Below, one piece after another: positions 31,300 through 42,458 of a stretch of DNA of 43,987 nucleotides (positions within the stretch are counted from its first letter, which is position 1; every line of letters starts with the position of its first letter). A program made the translations under genes and the position numbers. Source of the DNA: Cylindrodendrum hubeiense. Taxonomy: Eukaryota > Ascomycota > Sordariomycetes > Hypocreales > Nectriaceae. The notes under the pieces are model-generated. The model worked only from the letters and a program-made list of their open reading frames with translations, ran no database searches and had not been told where the DNA came from. Location: NCBI GenBank assembly GCA_014621425.1, contig JAANBB010000349.1:1-43987 (forward strand), given 5' to 3'.

Positions 31300-32698
31300 A
31301 GATTTGAACTGATATTGTGCCAGCCTTGAGATGAAGAGTTTCCCCCAACAACCGCCGTCGATCGTACTCGACAATCACGCTCATTAAAATTTCCTTCCTT
31401 CTCAGCACTGACCGAAGTCGCTCATTAAAACTTTCCTTGCCACAGACGAAAAAGGGAAACCCCGACAAAAAACACTTGGAAACCTCAAAAACGGGAAACT
31501 CTTCACTCTTGGTGGACATCATCTTTCATTTCACGATGACTATCACGCACGTTGGTCTCTAACTGCCGAACTCGCGCCCTCTACGCTTGATGTATGAGTA
31601 TGACAGTGACGACCATAGTGCTTCTCCAGTTTTGCTCGAATTTTCTTTTCTCGACTACATATACCGCATCTGTTGATACCCAGCGTCGAACGCCAGTTAT
31701 GGAGTACTTTGGGACTCGACCGTCATGATTCATACACATCGACGAGGGAGCCCCGGCTTTTTTCCTGCCAAGGACCTCTCCCGCTTTTGCAGAAAAGCGA
31801 TTTCTCTCATTAAGGGTTTCGTTTGGCAATCTCCCCTGGTTGAACCAAGGGGACTTTTTTTATTACTTTTAGGCGACCATGGTGTGCTGGTATCAAAAGG
31901 CTTTGATTTTGGAGCTTGGGCCTGATTTGGAGTGTTGCGGAAATACACCTTGGAGTCGACCACCGTGATTTGGCACGGGGCGGCTGATGCGAATCGATTT
32001 GAACAATAGAAGACTCATTTGAAAAGGAGCAGAAAACCTGACATGGGCTGGAGTGGAATGTGGGAGACCTGACATGTTGTAATGTTATGTGTCTCCCGAG
32101 AGTGAACCATGTACTTGTGCAACTGTTGTACAACTGTTTGTAGGCGATGCTCAATTGACTTTTAAGTATGACCAATCTTGAAGCTGGAGAACGTGTAGAT
32201 TCTCGAGATGACGCCTTGGAGTTTGATGAATGACGTCTATTTGCCCCGCGACGTGAACGGTGTGCGGTTAAAGTTTGGTACCTAATTTGCGACTCTCGGG
32301 AGCTAAATTAGTTGCCGTGTTGGAGCTCTGGGCGTGTGAATTTTAAGATGAGGTGGCTGCTCAGTTTAGATTTCGAGAACTGACTCAGGGATGTGGGCGC
32401 GTTGAACGTTGGGCGATGAGGATCCACCGCTTGCCAAGATCCCGAGTATTCGGGGTGGAGTAATGATGAAAAGTAGGAGTTTGGAAGGACTTGGAGGCGT
32501 GGGGAGATGGGACGCCACGTGAGGGAGGGTTACCTGATGTCCTCAGTTGCTTCACTCCATCACTCCCGGCTTTCCGAACTTCGAGTCTATCCTCTATGCT
32601 GATTCTAGCATTGCAGTCCATTCTAGTGCACTTTATCATCTTAGTTAAGGCGCTGCCGCCCGCCTAGTTGCTAATGGAAAATGCCCTCTTTTAGCAAC
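31300..32698. other. Intergenic region between convergent genes
   Basis: These 1.4 kb follow the stop of the 813-aa gene and precede the stop of the minus-strand orphan. The sequence is of mixed composition with T-runs (31840-31870). Small ORFs on both strands show no domains, and nothing else stands out. Confidence 0.5.
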
Positions 32699-33166
32699 TC
32701 AGGTTCTCATCCTTTCAGAACACTTTGCAACATTGTCTATTGCGGGAATACTCTGGAGGAACTGTTCGGCATCTTGTACGACGGGAGGCATGGCTTTGTA
32801 ATCGAGCTTGAAGCGCCCGACACTTGGGACCATGAAGCGGTAGATTGAACCGCTCCTTTTCATGCGCATGCCATCTCGCCGAAATCTCCTGTCAGCTTCG
32901 TTCAGACTGGTTAGGATATGGGTGAGGGCTTTGATGAGTTTCACAATCCCCCCCGGGATCGAGAACCGTGTCTCTTCCTCGGTGCTGATGAACACCAGAA
33001 TCCCTCCTGGATTGTCCAAAAGCTCGTAGACTTCCCTCATAAGCTCATACCCAACACTGTAGCGTTGGAGAGAACCATCAAGGTAAGTCTCGGTTTCTTT
33101 CTGGTATGCCTCAACATTGGCTGGGAGCACTAAAGTAGCCCTCAGAGCCTCCAGGTGTTCGTGCAT
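32699..33166 (-). CDS. Orphan hypothetical protein, 155 aa
   Basis: An intron-free minus-strand frame starts at the ATG at 33166, with an in-frame TGA 12 nt upstream. The protein has helical, amphipathic composition (YELMREVYELLDN, IVKLIKALTHILTSLNEADRRFRRDGMRMKR) and a short beta-like segment GGILVFISTEEETRFSIPGG. It ends in DAEQFLQSIPAIDNVAKCSE. Composition argues for a real or recently real gene, but I recognise no family. The 5' flank (33167-33600) shows no obvious upstream exon. It could be a lineage-specific gene or a fragment of a larger one. Confidence 0.5.
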   Translation of the reverse strand: MHEHLEALRATLVLPANVEAYQKETETYLDGSLQRYSVGYELMREVYELLDNPGGILVFISTEEETRFSIPGGIVKLIKALTHILTSLNEADRRFRRDGMRMKRSGSIYRFMVPSVGRFKLDYKAMPPVVQDAEQFLQSIPAIDNVAKCSERMRT

Positions 33167-34256
33167 GACAATTCGTTCTCAGCCGACCGTCACCCACACT
33201 TAACAGCTATCTCCGCCCACTATATTATGGTTCGGAGTTTGCTCCCAAACAATTTCCCTCAGCCAATAGTCCATGTTGTCCGAGCCGAGCCTTTTTGGCC
33301 GGGAAACAGCCGGTCAACTGGTGTGGGATTATCTTGCGCGGCCTATTTGGCGTGAAGATCCTCCCCGCCATATTCTTGTGCGTCTCTTAACATTTATCCA
33401 TGGTCATACTTAGGCATCCGGGGAGGACTGCGGTGGTCCTCTGGGGTTCGTTAGTGCCCGTATTTCATATTGCATACCGTGAGCTCTTGTTACCCTCCCA
33501 GGCTAATTCTCCTCATGAGATCGAAGACTTGCCAAGGCTGCAAATATGCTGTAAGCGGTCTTTCTTCATTGACCTGGCATATCCTACCTCAGAATGATAA
33601 TGGATGAGAGTACTCGGATACTGCATCCATCCAAGAGCCATCAAGTATGAAATGGGAGAATCCCCTGCTTCGGAAAGGCAACAACCCTGAAAATCAGCAC
33701 GAAATGTTACATATCCTATAGTAATGCATAGTCTACGCCTTAGAGCCATCTAACAAGCGGCAGTGCAATTCCGTCGCAAGATGTGACCATCCGTCAATCG
33801 TTCTAGCATTGAGACCTGAACCAATGGTTAAGGCGGCCGAGATTCAGTGGGAGGCGCTTCTCCAACAGAACGGCAAGAGACATGCAAACCGTCATCGATG
33901 GCAATGATCTGGGAATAATAAGGCAACCTAATTATGAGAGGGAAAAAAGTCCAGCTGAAGATGTTTATTTTAATTCGCCCAGTTTCTTCGTCACGGTCAT
34001 TTTACTGAATCGTTGGCGACCTTTGCGGTGGCCAAAAGAGGTAATGGTCGCTCGTCGGCTACTCGTTTACTGGTTGGTTGGGAGGTTGACAAATCGACCC
34101 GATTTGTCATTTTCGCCCCACATCCACTCAGCACCAGACACCGACGCAGTTCAACTCAACATCGTCACCCACGAATTCTCAGCTGAAGCTCGATCTCTGT
34201 ACAACAAGAAACTCAAAGCTCACAATTGGACGCATTTCCATCCTCACTAAGACAAA
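33167..34256. promoter_or_regulatory. Divergent intergenic region between orphan and thioredoxin genes
   Basis: This 1.1-kb region holds no convincing gene. A plus-strand frame at 33882-34250 ends just before the thioredoxin start but has no recognisable domain. The stretch before 34257 is pyrimidine/A-rich and suits a promoter and 5' UTR. Confidence 0.45.
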
Positions 34257-34812
34257 ATGGCTTCGTCAGCACGCTTTTTCCGACCCATCTCCTCAATTGC
34301 TCGCTCAGGCGTCGCATCCCAGGCCTTCGTTTCACGGCCCTTTTCCACGACTACCCCAAACCTCGTCGTCCGAAACATCAACTCGTGAGTGTCTGAACCT
34401 TGGACAGGGCGACGCATGGTTTAATCTGCTAACAATAATCACCGCAGAGCTGAAGAGTACAAGGCGCTCGTAGACTCATCCCCCAAGCCGATCCTGGTCG
34501 ACTGCTTCGCGACCTGGTGTGGACCTTGCAAGGTTATCTCACCCACTCTGGAAAAGTAAGAGTGTCCATAACGGGGCGGCTTTACTACCCTGCTGACCAG
34601 TTGTAATTAATAGGCTGTCTAATGAGCCTGAACTCAAAGATAAGATCGAATTCGTCAAGATTGACGTTGACGAGCTGCCCACCGTGAGTGCAGAGCTAGG
34701 CATCCGCGCCATGCCCACATTCATCATTATCAAGGACGGCAAGAAGATTGAAGAGGTTATTGGCGCAGACCCCCGCGCCCTAACCAAGTTGGCACAAAAG
34801 TTCGCTGTCTAG
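34257..34812 (+). CDS. Mitochondrial thioredoxin
   Basis: Three exons (34257-34384, 34448-34555, 34614-34812) give 144 aa. The first ~35 residues ([18 protein letters not shown], then SRPFSTTT) are rich in Ser and Arg and free of acidic residues, as in a mitochondrial presequence. The thioredoxin fold follows, with the active site WCGPCK at 66-71, then [30 protein letters not shown], which contains the cis-proline in AMPT. It resembles yeast Trx3: a disulfide reductase using thioredoxin reductase and NADPH in the mitochondrion. Both introns fall in positions that restore family sequence (NS|AEEYK and LEK|LSNE). Confidence 0.93.
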
Positions 34813-36031
34813 ATGGGACTGGGCTATTAGATTGTGTTTATCCTTAGAGGCGGGTTGTCACGTACTTTACGTATCCTTACCTCTATCCGGGCTAAAGAGA
34901 TGATATGATGACCAACGTGCAAGTTGTATCGAATATAAATCATTTTCTCAAAATAAAGCCATTTCTATGTCTACCTTGGCGTCGAATGCTCTTCGGGGAA
35001 GAGGATGGATGCTGGAGTGCCATTCTGAGATCGCCCGCACACAACCATGATTGCTTCCGCCACTTGGCACAGTGACATTTTATCAAGTACGAGAAGCCTA
35101 GTGCTGTGCAATTAATAGTGCACCAATTGAGGAAGCCACTTGCCTCCATTGAATGATCAAGTTCAACAATTGAAATTGGATCGTATTACCTGTTTCTGAG
35201 AATCCTCAGAGCTTTCCGAGAGGGAAGTAGGACGTAGGTTACGAGGACAAGGCAGCACTGTCACAATTCCCCGATCTTCGGGAAGTTGAGTGATCAAGTT
35301 CCGGTCAATGCCGGCGGGGATGGTGCGAGGGGTTGGCAATGTTGGGGTTTCTTTCGACCGCTTATCTGTATTTTTAGTGACTTTCAGGCACCATAGATGG
35401 AAGGTGTCCGCCGTTGGAAGGAGACCGCGATTGGCGAATGATAACCAGGAGAATTTGCCGTCAGTATCCGTGCAAAGACTCAAAATGATAAGCTCCGGGC
35501 TCAAGATGGAGTATTCACATTCATTAATAGTCGTCGGCCGCAGGATTAAATATGGGAGCTCTTGATGGTTAGCCGACAAATCCACCTGCCAAGGGAGGAA
35601 GATGCAAATTGAATCGCCAATCTGACACCACCAACTACAAAACCAATTGAAGCTGTGATTTGCTACAGAGGGATGGAATGCATATGGGACGGCTCCGAAG
35701 ATGCTGAGACCGCCAGTTGAATTGTGACTTGTAACTTAGAGTCAGTCACACCGAAGTTGGAAGCCCGACTTCGGGCGTCGCAACCCCGCGCAGTCACGGT
35801 CACTCTCGGCTCTCAACGATGCGCTAAACCGATGGCGAGTGGGTCCACATTCTGGATTCAGCGGAAGATAGCCGCCCATCGGCGTATATCTAGAGCTCGC
35901 TTGGTCACTCTTCTCGTAGGAATTGGTCTTGGGCGGACTAATCCTTCTCAAGGTTCTTTCCTGACTCTAAATGTGACTGTGATATCGTCTTCTTATAACC
36001 TCGTTGCGACATCTATCGACTCTTTGCTAAA
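34813..36031. other. Intergenic region upstream of the D-amino-acid oxidase gene
   Basis: This is 1.2 kb. An A/T-rich 3' end follows thioredoxin at 34850-34960. A weak minus-strand ORF at 35163-35585 is listed separately. The 300 bp before 36032 look like promoter and leader sequence; no TATA box is clear. Confidence 0.45.
35163..35585 (-). CDS. Weak hypothetical ORF, 140 aa
   Basis: An open minus-strand frame starts with an ATG at 35585 and reads MDLSANHQELPYLILRPTTI and, later, ECEYSILSPELIILSLCTD. The composition is plausible for a protein, but no domain is recognisable and a 91-codon frame overlaps on the other strand. It may be an orphan gene, a fragment or chance. Confidence 0.22.
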   Translation of the reverse strand: MDLSANHQELPYLILRPTTINECEYSILSPELIILSLCTDTDGKFSWLSFANRGLLPTADTFHLWCLKVTKNTDKRSKETPTLPTPRTIPAGIDRNLITQLPEDRGIVTVLPCPRNLRPTSLSESSEDSQKQVIRSNFNC

Positions 36032-37300
36032 ATGGCCAACACCATCGTTGTCGTCGGGTAAGTCCTGGGCTCTAGGAATCGGCCTCTAGTTTGATCAATC
36101 AACTGACATGGCCATGTAAAGCGCGGGCGTCTCTGGTTTGACGTCAGCATTGCTGCTATCTAGGAACAAGGCCAACACCGTCACTGTCGTGAGCAAGCAC
36201 ATGCCCGGCGACTATGACATCGAATATGCCTCCCCGTTTGCCGGCGCCAACATTGTCCCGTATGTCATTCTCCACCCAATTACTATAAAGGGGAACGTAG
36301 TTACTGACACTCACTCTGTAGCATGGCCACAAAGGAGAATAGAAGATGGGAGTCGCGAACCTGGGCCGTCTTGAAGAAGTTGACCGAGGAGGTTCCCGAG
36401 GCCGGCATCCATTTCCAGAGTGCGTAGAATCTCTTCACGACTTCAATTGGGGACATGATTGCTCACATTGTGTTCTTAGAGTGTCATATCCAGAGACGGA
36501 AGGCGGATGTAGATGCGTACGCGAGATCAGGCTTCCCAGATCACGCCTTCGACGCGAACCCTTGGTACAAGGACATCTTCGATGACTACCGAGAGCAGCA
36601 CCCGAGCGAGGTGACACGCGGCTACGATACGGGCTGCGAGTACACGGGCGTCTGCATCAACACAGCCATCTATCTGCCCTGGCTGGTGGGCCAGTGCCTC
36701 AAGAACGGCGTCGTCGTCAAGCGCGCCATCCTGTCCGACATCCGCGAGGCCAAGCAGCTCAGCCACACCGGCAAGCCGGCCACCATCATCGTCAACGCCA
36801 CTGGTCTCGGCTCCCTCAAGCTCGGCGGCGTCAAGGACACGACCATGGCGCCGGCGCGCGGGCAAGTGGTGCTGGTGCGCAACGAGAGCACGCCGATGAT
36901 GATCTGCTCCGGCACACAGTCCGGGAGCGGCGAGGAGATGTACCTGATGCAGCGGGCGGCGGGCGGCGGCACGATCCTGGGCGGCACGTACGATATCGGC
37001 AACTGGGAGTCGCAGCCGGACCCCAACATCGCGAATCGCATCATGCAGCGCGTCGTCGAGGCGCGGCCCGAGATTGCGGACGGCAAGGGCATCGCGGGGC
37101 TGAGCGTCATCCGGCACGCCGTCGGGCTGCGGCCGTGGCGCAAGGACGGGCTCCGCCTCGAAGAGGAGCGGCTGGACGACGAGACGTGGATTGTGCACAA
37201 CTACGGTCACTCGGGCTGGGGATATCAGGGATCGTACGGATGCGCTGAGGGCGTGGTGGAGCTGGTTGAGAAGGTCACTGGCTCCAAGTCGAAGCTGTGA
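36032..37300 (+). CDS. D-amino-acid oxidase, peroxisomal
   Basis: Four exons (36032-36057, 36122-36259, 36322-36419, 36480-37300) give 360 aa. The FAD-binding motif GAGVSG lies at 9-14 and is split by intron 1, whose splice phase restores it. DYDIEYASPFAGANIVPMA and GCEYTGVCINTAIYLPWL follow. The DAO signature VHNYGHSGWGYQGSYGCA lies near 326-343, and RHAVGLRP at 299-306 holds the likely substrate-carboxylate-binding arginine (R305). The protein ends SKL, a canonical PTS1 peroxisomal signal. It oxidatively deaminates D-amino acids to 2-oxo acids with release of ammonia and hydrogen peroxide. The last exon is strongly G/C-biased at third positions. Confidence 0.95.
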
Positions 37301-37608
37301 TTTCATTGGTCATAGTCGGCAGAACAATAGGAGTTACACCTCATAATACATGGCGTGGCTTTGATTTCATCTCGCATCAATGGGTGGTTGCCTAGACTCC
37401 CCTATTGTCTTCCTCACACGAGATGTCATTGATGTATCACAATGGAGTGGTCAATGGTGACGCCGACCGGGGTTATGCAACTTTCGGGTATCGGCCAAGC
37501 TCCTCTATGCCCCACTTTAACACATGAACTCCTGTTGTTGGACACGCGAAGCTTCCCACCTTCAACTAGCCAGCCAGTGGGAGGAAGCTCCTTGGGAAAG
37601 TCACCACC
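37301..37608. other. Short intergenic region between DAO and ALG3
   Basis: These 308 bp separate two plus-strand genes and must hold the DAO 3' UTR and the ALG3 promoter. No further gene is visible. The ALG3 ATG has an A at position -3 (CACCATG). Confidence 0.5.
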
Positions 37609-39037
37609 ATGTCCCAACCCGCGACGCCAATCCACACCCAGGCCATTCGCTTCGTCTCTGACGTCGCCAATGGCCGCCATGCCCTGTCCAAGCTCATCCC
37701 CGTCGCCGTCTGGCTCGTCGACGCTGTCCTTTGCGGCCTGATTATCTGGAAGATCCCCTGTAAGCCCACTCTGGCCTTCTGGGTCGCTTGACTTGCGCAA
37801 AGCTCGAGACAACTAACACGCGGCACGGACAGATACCGAGATCGATTGGGTGGCCTACATGGAGCAGGTTTCGCAGTTTGTGTCCGGCGAGCGGGACTAC
37901 ACCAAGATGGAGGGCGGCACCGGTCCCCTCGTCTACCCGGCCGCCCACCTTTACACTTACACGGGACTTTACTACCTTACCGACGAGGGAAAGAACATCT
38001 TCCTGGCGCAGCAGATATTCACCGTGCTTTACATGGCAACGCTGGCGTTGGTTATGCTTTGCTACTGGCAGGCAAAGGTAAGTCCGCATTGAACGACAGA
38101 GAAGTGCTATGCTGATCGGTGTCCAACTATCCAGGTCCCGCCCTACATCTTTCCCCTCCTCGTCCTCTCGAAGCGGCTCCACAGCGTCTTCATCTTGCGA
38201 TGCTTCAACGACTGCTTTGCCGTTTTCTTCCTCTGGCTCACGATTTACTTCTTCCAACGCCGATACTGGACCTTTGGTAGCTTCGCATACACCTGGGGAT
38301 TGGGCATCAAAATGTCGTTGCTGCTGGTACTCCCGGCCGTTGGTGTCATCCTCTTTCTAGGCCGGGGTTTCCACGCCAGTCTTCGGCTGGCTTGGTTGAT
38401 GGCCCAGGTGCAGTTTGCCATTGCCATTCCGTTCTTGGCAAAGAACCCCAGAGGGTACCTGTCGCGGGCTTTCGAGCTGTCTCGCCAGTTCAAGTTTGAG
38501 TGGACGGTCAACTGGCGCATGTTGGGAGAGGAGTTTTTCCTCAGCAAGCCCTTCTCTCTTCTTCTGTTGGCTTCCCATGCTACGGTGCTCTTGATTTTCA
38601 TCGTCGCTAGGTGGCTCCGGCCCGCCGACAGACCTCTGTCCGCCCTGATCCCCTCGTTCCTGCGATTCAAGTCCCCCTTTAATCCATCCGAGGAGAGACG
38701 CATCTCCCATCACATCAACCCTCAATACGTCATGACCACGATCCTCTCCGCCAACATCATCGGTCTCTTGTTTGCGCGGTCCCTTCACTACCAGTTTTAT
38801 GCGTATCTCGCGTGGGCAACACCCTATCTCCTATGGAGAGCGACGCGCAGTGCTTTTGTCGTGCTCCCGCTTTGGTTGGCACAGGAGTGGGCCTGGAACG
38901 TATTTCCAAGCACTGACAGAAGTTCGTCTGTTGTCGTCAACGTTCTGCTTATAACTGTCGTTTTGGTGTACATCGGGACGGATGAGCCGGTTGTGCCGCC
39001 ACAGGCTCGGAAGGATGCCGAGGCGAAGAACAAATGA
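37609..39037 (+). CDS. alg3: Dol-P-Man:Man5GlcNAc2-PP-Dol alpha-1,3-mannosyltransferase (ALG3)
   Basis: Three exons (37609-37759, 37833-38077, 38135-39037) give 432 aa. Hallmarks are [11 protein letters not shown] with [19 protein letters not shown], the luminal loop with acidic residues typical of this GT-C family (GT58), and [26 protein letters not shown] and [36 protein letters not shown] is also characteristic. Multiple hydrophobic segments fit an ER polytopic enzyme. ALG3 adds the first dolichol-phosphate-mannose-derived mannose to the lipid-linked N-glycan precursor on the luminal side. No C-terminal KKxx signal is evident (the end is AKNK). Its stop lies 20 bp from the stop of the opposing EIF1AD-like gene. 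Confidence 0.94.
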
Positions 39038-39057
39038 AAGGATAGATCCATATAAAT

Positions 39058-39527
39058 TTACTCGTCATCTTCAGAGTCACTGGGGGGCATCTTGCCAACG
39101 TTCGATTCATCTTCGGAGTCGCTCATATTGAATGTGTTCTTTGCGAATTCCTTGGGCCTAATGCGAGGGTCAGTCGGTGTCGGTGTCGTCTTGACGTGCG
39201 GCATCAGGGTTCTCACCAGTATCCCTGCTTGCGCCAGAGTTTCTCGTCGCGCACAACATTGACAATCTCGCCCATGGCCCTGCCATCGTGAGAGTTATCC
39301 TCGTATCTCTCGGCCAATACGAAACCGCCACGCTTAATCCAAATGGTGTTACGGAACCGCTGTGCGAGTTCCAGGACGATCGGCTTGGTGTTGGGCAGCT
39401 CGCAGGTGTAGAGGTTGTTGCCCTCGGGCTTAACGACACGAACGAGGGACTGGTTGGGCTGGAGTTCGGCTGGCGGGGTCATGGCTTCTACCGCCGCAGC
39501 AAGGACATTACGCTTGGGTCGACCCAT
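39058..39527 (-). CDS. EIF1AD-like S1/OB-fold RNA-binding protein
   Basis: Two exons on the minus strand (39527-39217, 39157-39058) give 136 aa. The start MGRPKRNVLAAAVEA is basic. The eIF1A-type OB fold includes SLVRVVKPEGNNLYTCELPN, IVLELAQRFRNTIWIKRGGFVLAE and GEIVNVV. The tail after the intron is acidic (NMSDSEDESN, PSDSEDDE). This matches EIF1AD/Obelix-type proteins rather than the initiation factor eIF1A itself, given the short form and acidic tail; animal relatives have been linked to ribosome biogenesis and nuclear roles. The intron junction restores GYWPKEF. It is tail-to-tail with alg3 and divergent from the MFS gene. Confidence 0.9.
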
Positions 39528-40577
39528 TTTGATTATGATTCTGATATCCGATTGTCGGTCCGCGTTTTCGAGTTGCGGTCGCGAATGCCAATTTTTTGCA
39601 AACGTGGGGTTGAGGGATGGAGGGGTAGCCACCGGTAGATGCAACGCCCCGATAACTGATAGTCTATCAACCCTTCCCCCAGTCACCCAGTTTGCCAGTC
39701 CCCAGTCCCCCGGACGTGATCGGCGCAATTGAATTGTGGACTAGTTGCGGACTTACTGCATCTGGTTTCACCGACCTATCCTGTTCTTAGCAGGACGACC
39801 GAACCGAGGGCGCGGCGCCACCAGCACGGATGGGGTCTATCATCGAACTATTCTGCCCCGACTTGTCCGACTATCCTCTCTTCACCCTAGCTGGTCGAAT
39901 CAGTTGTGGAACGCCATCGCTCTCGGTGAGGAAGCGAGCCACGCGGTATCGGACCCTCCACCCAGGGGAATGCCGTTCCGCCGGCGAAACTCAACTGAGT
40001 TGCGGGCGAGGGCTGCCAGTCAACTCCGTCTAGCATGCCATCCCAGGCAGTGGGCTTTTGTCAGCATGTCACGCTATGCCAACGAGTTTTCACCTTGCGT
40101 CGAGTTCCTCCGCATTGGCCAGATCGAGCTGCAAGATTGCTCACCGGGCGTGTTCGGCAAGGGCACGCAGATAAGCGTGACGCTCCAGTAACAGCATCGT
40201 GAAACTCAACCGAGCGGGTAAATTGGCCATGTGGTGTTTACGACCCATAATTCCACCACACCTCCATGCTTTTACCCAATTTTTGTGGATGAGTGGGTTA
40301 CTTTCTTTTTGCAGACGACGGGCGAGCTATCGGAGCTATTGCAGGGTTACCAGATCCAACCACATGGAGACATACCGTCTGTGGGGACTCAAGTTCTGAT
40401 AACCCAGCTGACTCGACCATGGCCACACCTCACGATACTTGGCCGTCTCGCTCGGTGTGTGTCCGAAACTTTTCCTCGACATCTCAGTGCATTTTCCACC
40501 CCTCTCCCTAAGACTCTTGCAAGTGTCTTCAGGGTTTGCTCTTCTCTAGCCGGTTTTCCTCTCAAATAATCGCCACA
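39528..40577. promoter_or_regulatory. Divergent intergenic region between EIF1AD-like and MFS genes
   Basis: This 1.05-kb region holds no convincing gene; a 148-codon plus-strand frame at 39745-40191 has no domain. CT-rich stretches at 40495-40560 precede the MFS start and resemble a core promoter. Confidence 0.5.
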
Positions 40578-42104
40578 ATGGACTCGGTAATGCTTCGAGG
40601 TCTTGTCGAGGTTGTACCTCACTCCGCAGAGTCGCCCTCTGAGGAGCTCTACCGTCCTCTGACAACTCCCGCCCGTGCGGTTCCCAGGACCTACCCAGGA
40701 GCTCCCCAGAGGGAGTCGTTTGACCTTCATCGCATTGGACGTGACCGCAATGATCCCACCTCTGGGACTACGACCCCCAGGGGTGATACAGATCTAGAGA
40801 TGAGTAGGCCAGCCACTCCAGTCTCTGTCGGCGAGGGCGTCGAGGTGGTTCCCACCGTTTGGGAGCCCTACATGAACCGCTTCCGGTTCTTCTCTGTTTG
40901 TCTTGCGACTTTTGGGTTCGCACTCAGCGACAGCGCTGCCGGTGCGCTGATCCCCTATATGGAAAAGTAAGCCACCCTTTACGCTACATGTCGATGGCGA
41001 CTGACCAATTCCAGGTATTATGACATCGGATATGCTGTCGTGTCCATGATTTTCGTTGGCCAGGCCGTGGGCTTCGCCTTCTCAGCCGTCGTTCTCGATC
41101 CTCTCCGAGCGAAACTCGGACGGGCCAAGCTTGTGGGATTGGCAGAAGCCATGATGACCCTGGCTTACATCGCCCATGTCGTCGGCGCACCATTCATCGC
41201 CATCGTGATGGCCTTCTTCTTCGTCGGCTTCAGCATCGGCATCAACGTGGCAATCGCCAACCTCTTCTGCGGCAGCATGCGAAACAGCACCCTAATGCTG
41301 GGCGTCTTGCACGGCACCTACGGGCTGGGCGGCATCGTTGGTCCATTAATCGCCACAGGTATTGTGACAGCCGCAGACGTGGTCTGGACGCGGTATTACA
41401 TCCTGACGCTCGGTATCGGCGCCATCACTACCGCTGTGGGGATGTGGTCTTTCTGGAACTACGAAGCAGAGCTGTCGCCGACGGTGCGCGCCAGGGAGAG
41501 TGCTCCTAGCGGGTCGATGGTGCAGTCCATGATCTCGGTGGTGAAGCTGCGCGTCGTTCTGCTCGGTGCCATCTTCATCTTCGCCTACCAAGGCGCCGAG
41601 GTGTCCATCTCCGGCTGGGTCATCTCTTTCCTCATCAACACCCGCGACGGCGACCCGGCGTCTGTGGGATACGTCTCATCTGGTTTCTGGGCGGGCATCA
41701 CACTGGGCCGCTTCCTCCTCTCGGGTCCCGCGCAGCGCATCGGCGAGAAGGTCTTCGTGTACGGCCTCACTGTCGGCGCCTTGGTGTTCCAGATCCTGGT
41801 GTGGTGGGTGCCCAATATCGTCGGCAATGCCGTGGCCGTGTCCATCGTCGGCCTGCTTCTGGGGCCCATCTACCCCTGCGCAGCGGCCGTTTTCATGCGC
41901 AGCATGACACGCCGCGAAGCCCTGAGCGGCATCGGCACCATCAGCGCTTTCGGCAGCATGGGCGGCGCCGTCGCGCCCTTCATCACGGGTTTGCTTGCGC
42001 AGGCCGTCGGGACTTGGGTGCTGCATCCCATTGTCATTTTCCTATTCATCGTGATGCTCGGGTGCTGGTACTGCATCCCAACCGAGGTGAAGCGGACGGA
42101 GTAG
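40578..42104 (+). CDS. Major facilitator superfamily transporter, Bsc6-like
   Basis: Two exons (40578-40966, 41015-42104) give 492 aa. A hydrophilic N-terminal segment of about 100 residues, rich in Ser, Thr and Pro, precedes the first membrane helix (RFRFFSVCLATFGFALSDSA). About 12 hydrophobic segments follow. Family signals are GLAEAMMTLAY, LGVLHGTYGLGGIVGPLIAT, YQGAEVSISGWVISFL and FGSMGGAVAPFITGLLAQ. The sequence resembles fungal MFS proteins annotated as Bsc6-like; the substrate is unknown. The helix 1-2 junction (IPYMEK|YYDIGYAVVSM) supports the intron. The long cytoplasmic N-terminus could carry regulatory phosphorylation, which is inference. Confidence 0.9.
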
Positions 42105-42458
42105 AATGGTTAACAAGACTTGACAATGAACAACACAAAACAATGACGAGCATTAGAGGGAACTATACAATGGAAGTACAGGCGCGTTCATGGGAAATTA
42201 GCGAACGAAAAGGAACAAATAAAAGGGAAGCTGGGCTAGGAGCGTGCGGGTATCGGGAATTTGTCTTTTTCGTTCTGGATGGCGTGAGATTTCTCTCTAT
42301 AATCTATATCGAGTCTATATCCCGTGGGTAGACTTCTTTCGTCTACCCTCTAATCTAATATGCGTCTATCAGTTGACCATAGACAATATTCTGTTTCTCT
42401 TTATCCTTTATCATGAGACTTAAATCCTTGTACCAACCCGTTTATTCAAAGCCAATAA
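42105..42458. other. Convergent intergenic region between MFS and HAD genes
   Basis: These 354 bp are A/T-rich relative to the flanking exons and lie between two stop codons, so they hold facing 3' UTRs. A small hairpin-like GGGTAGACTTCTTTCGTCTACCC at 42325-42347 has 7-8 bp complementary arms. No gene is present. Confidence 0.55.
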
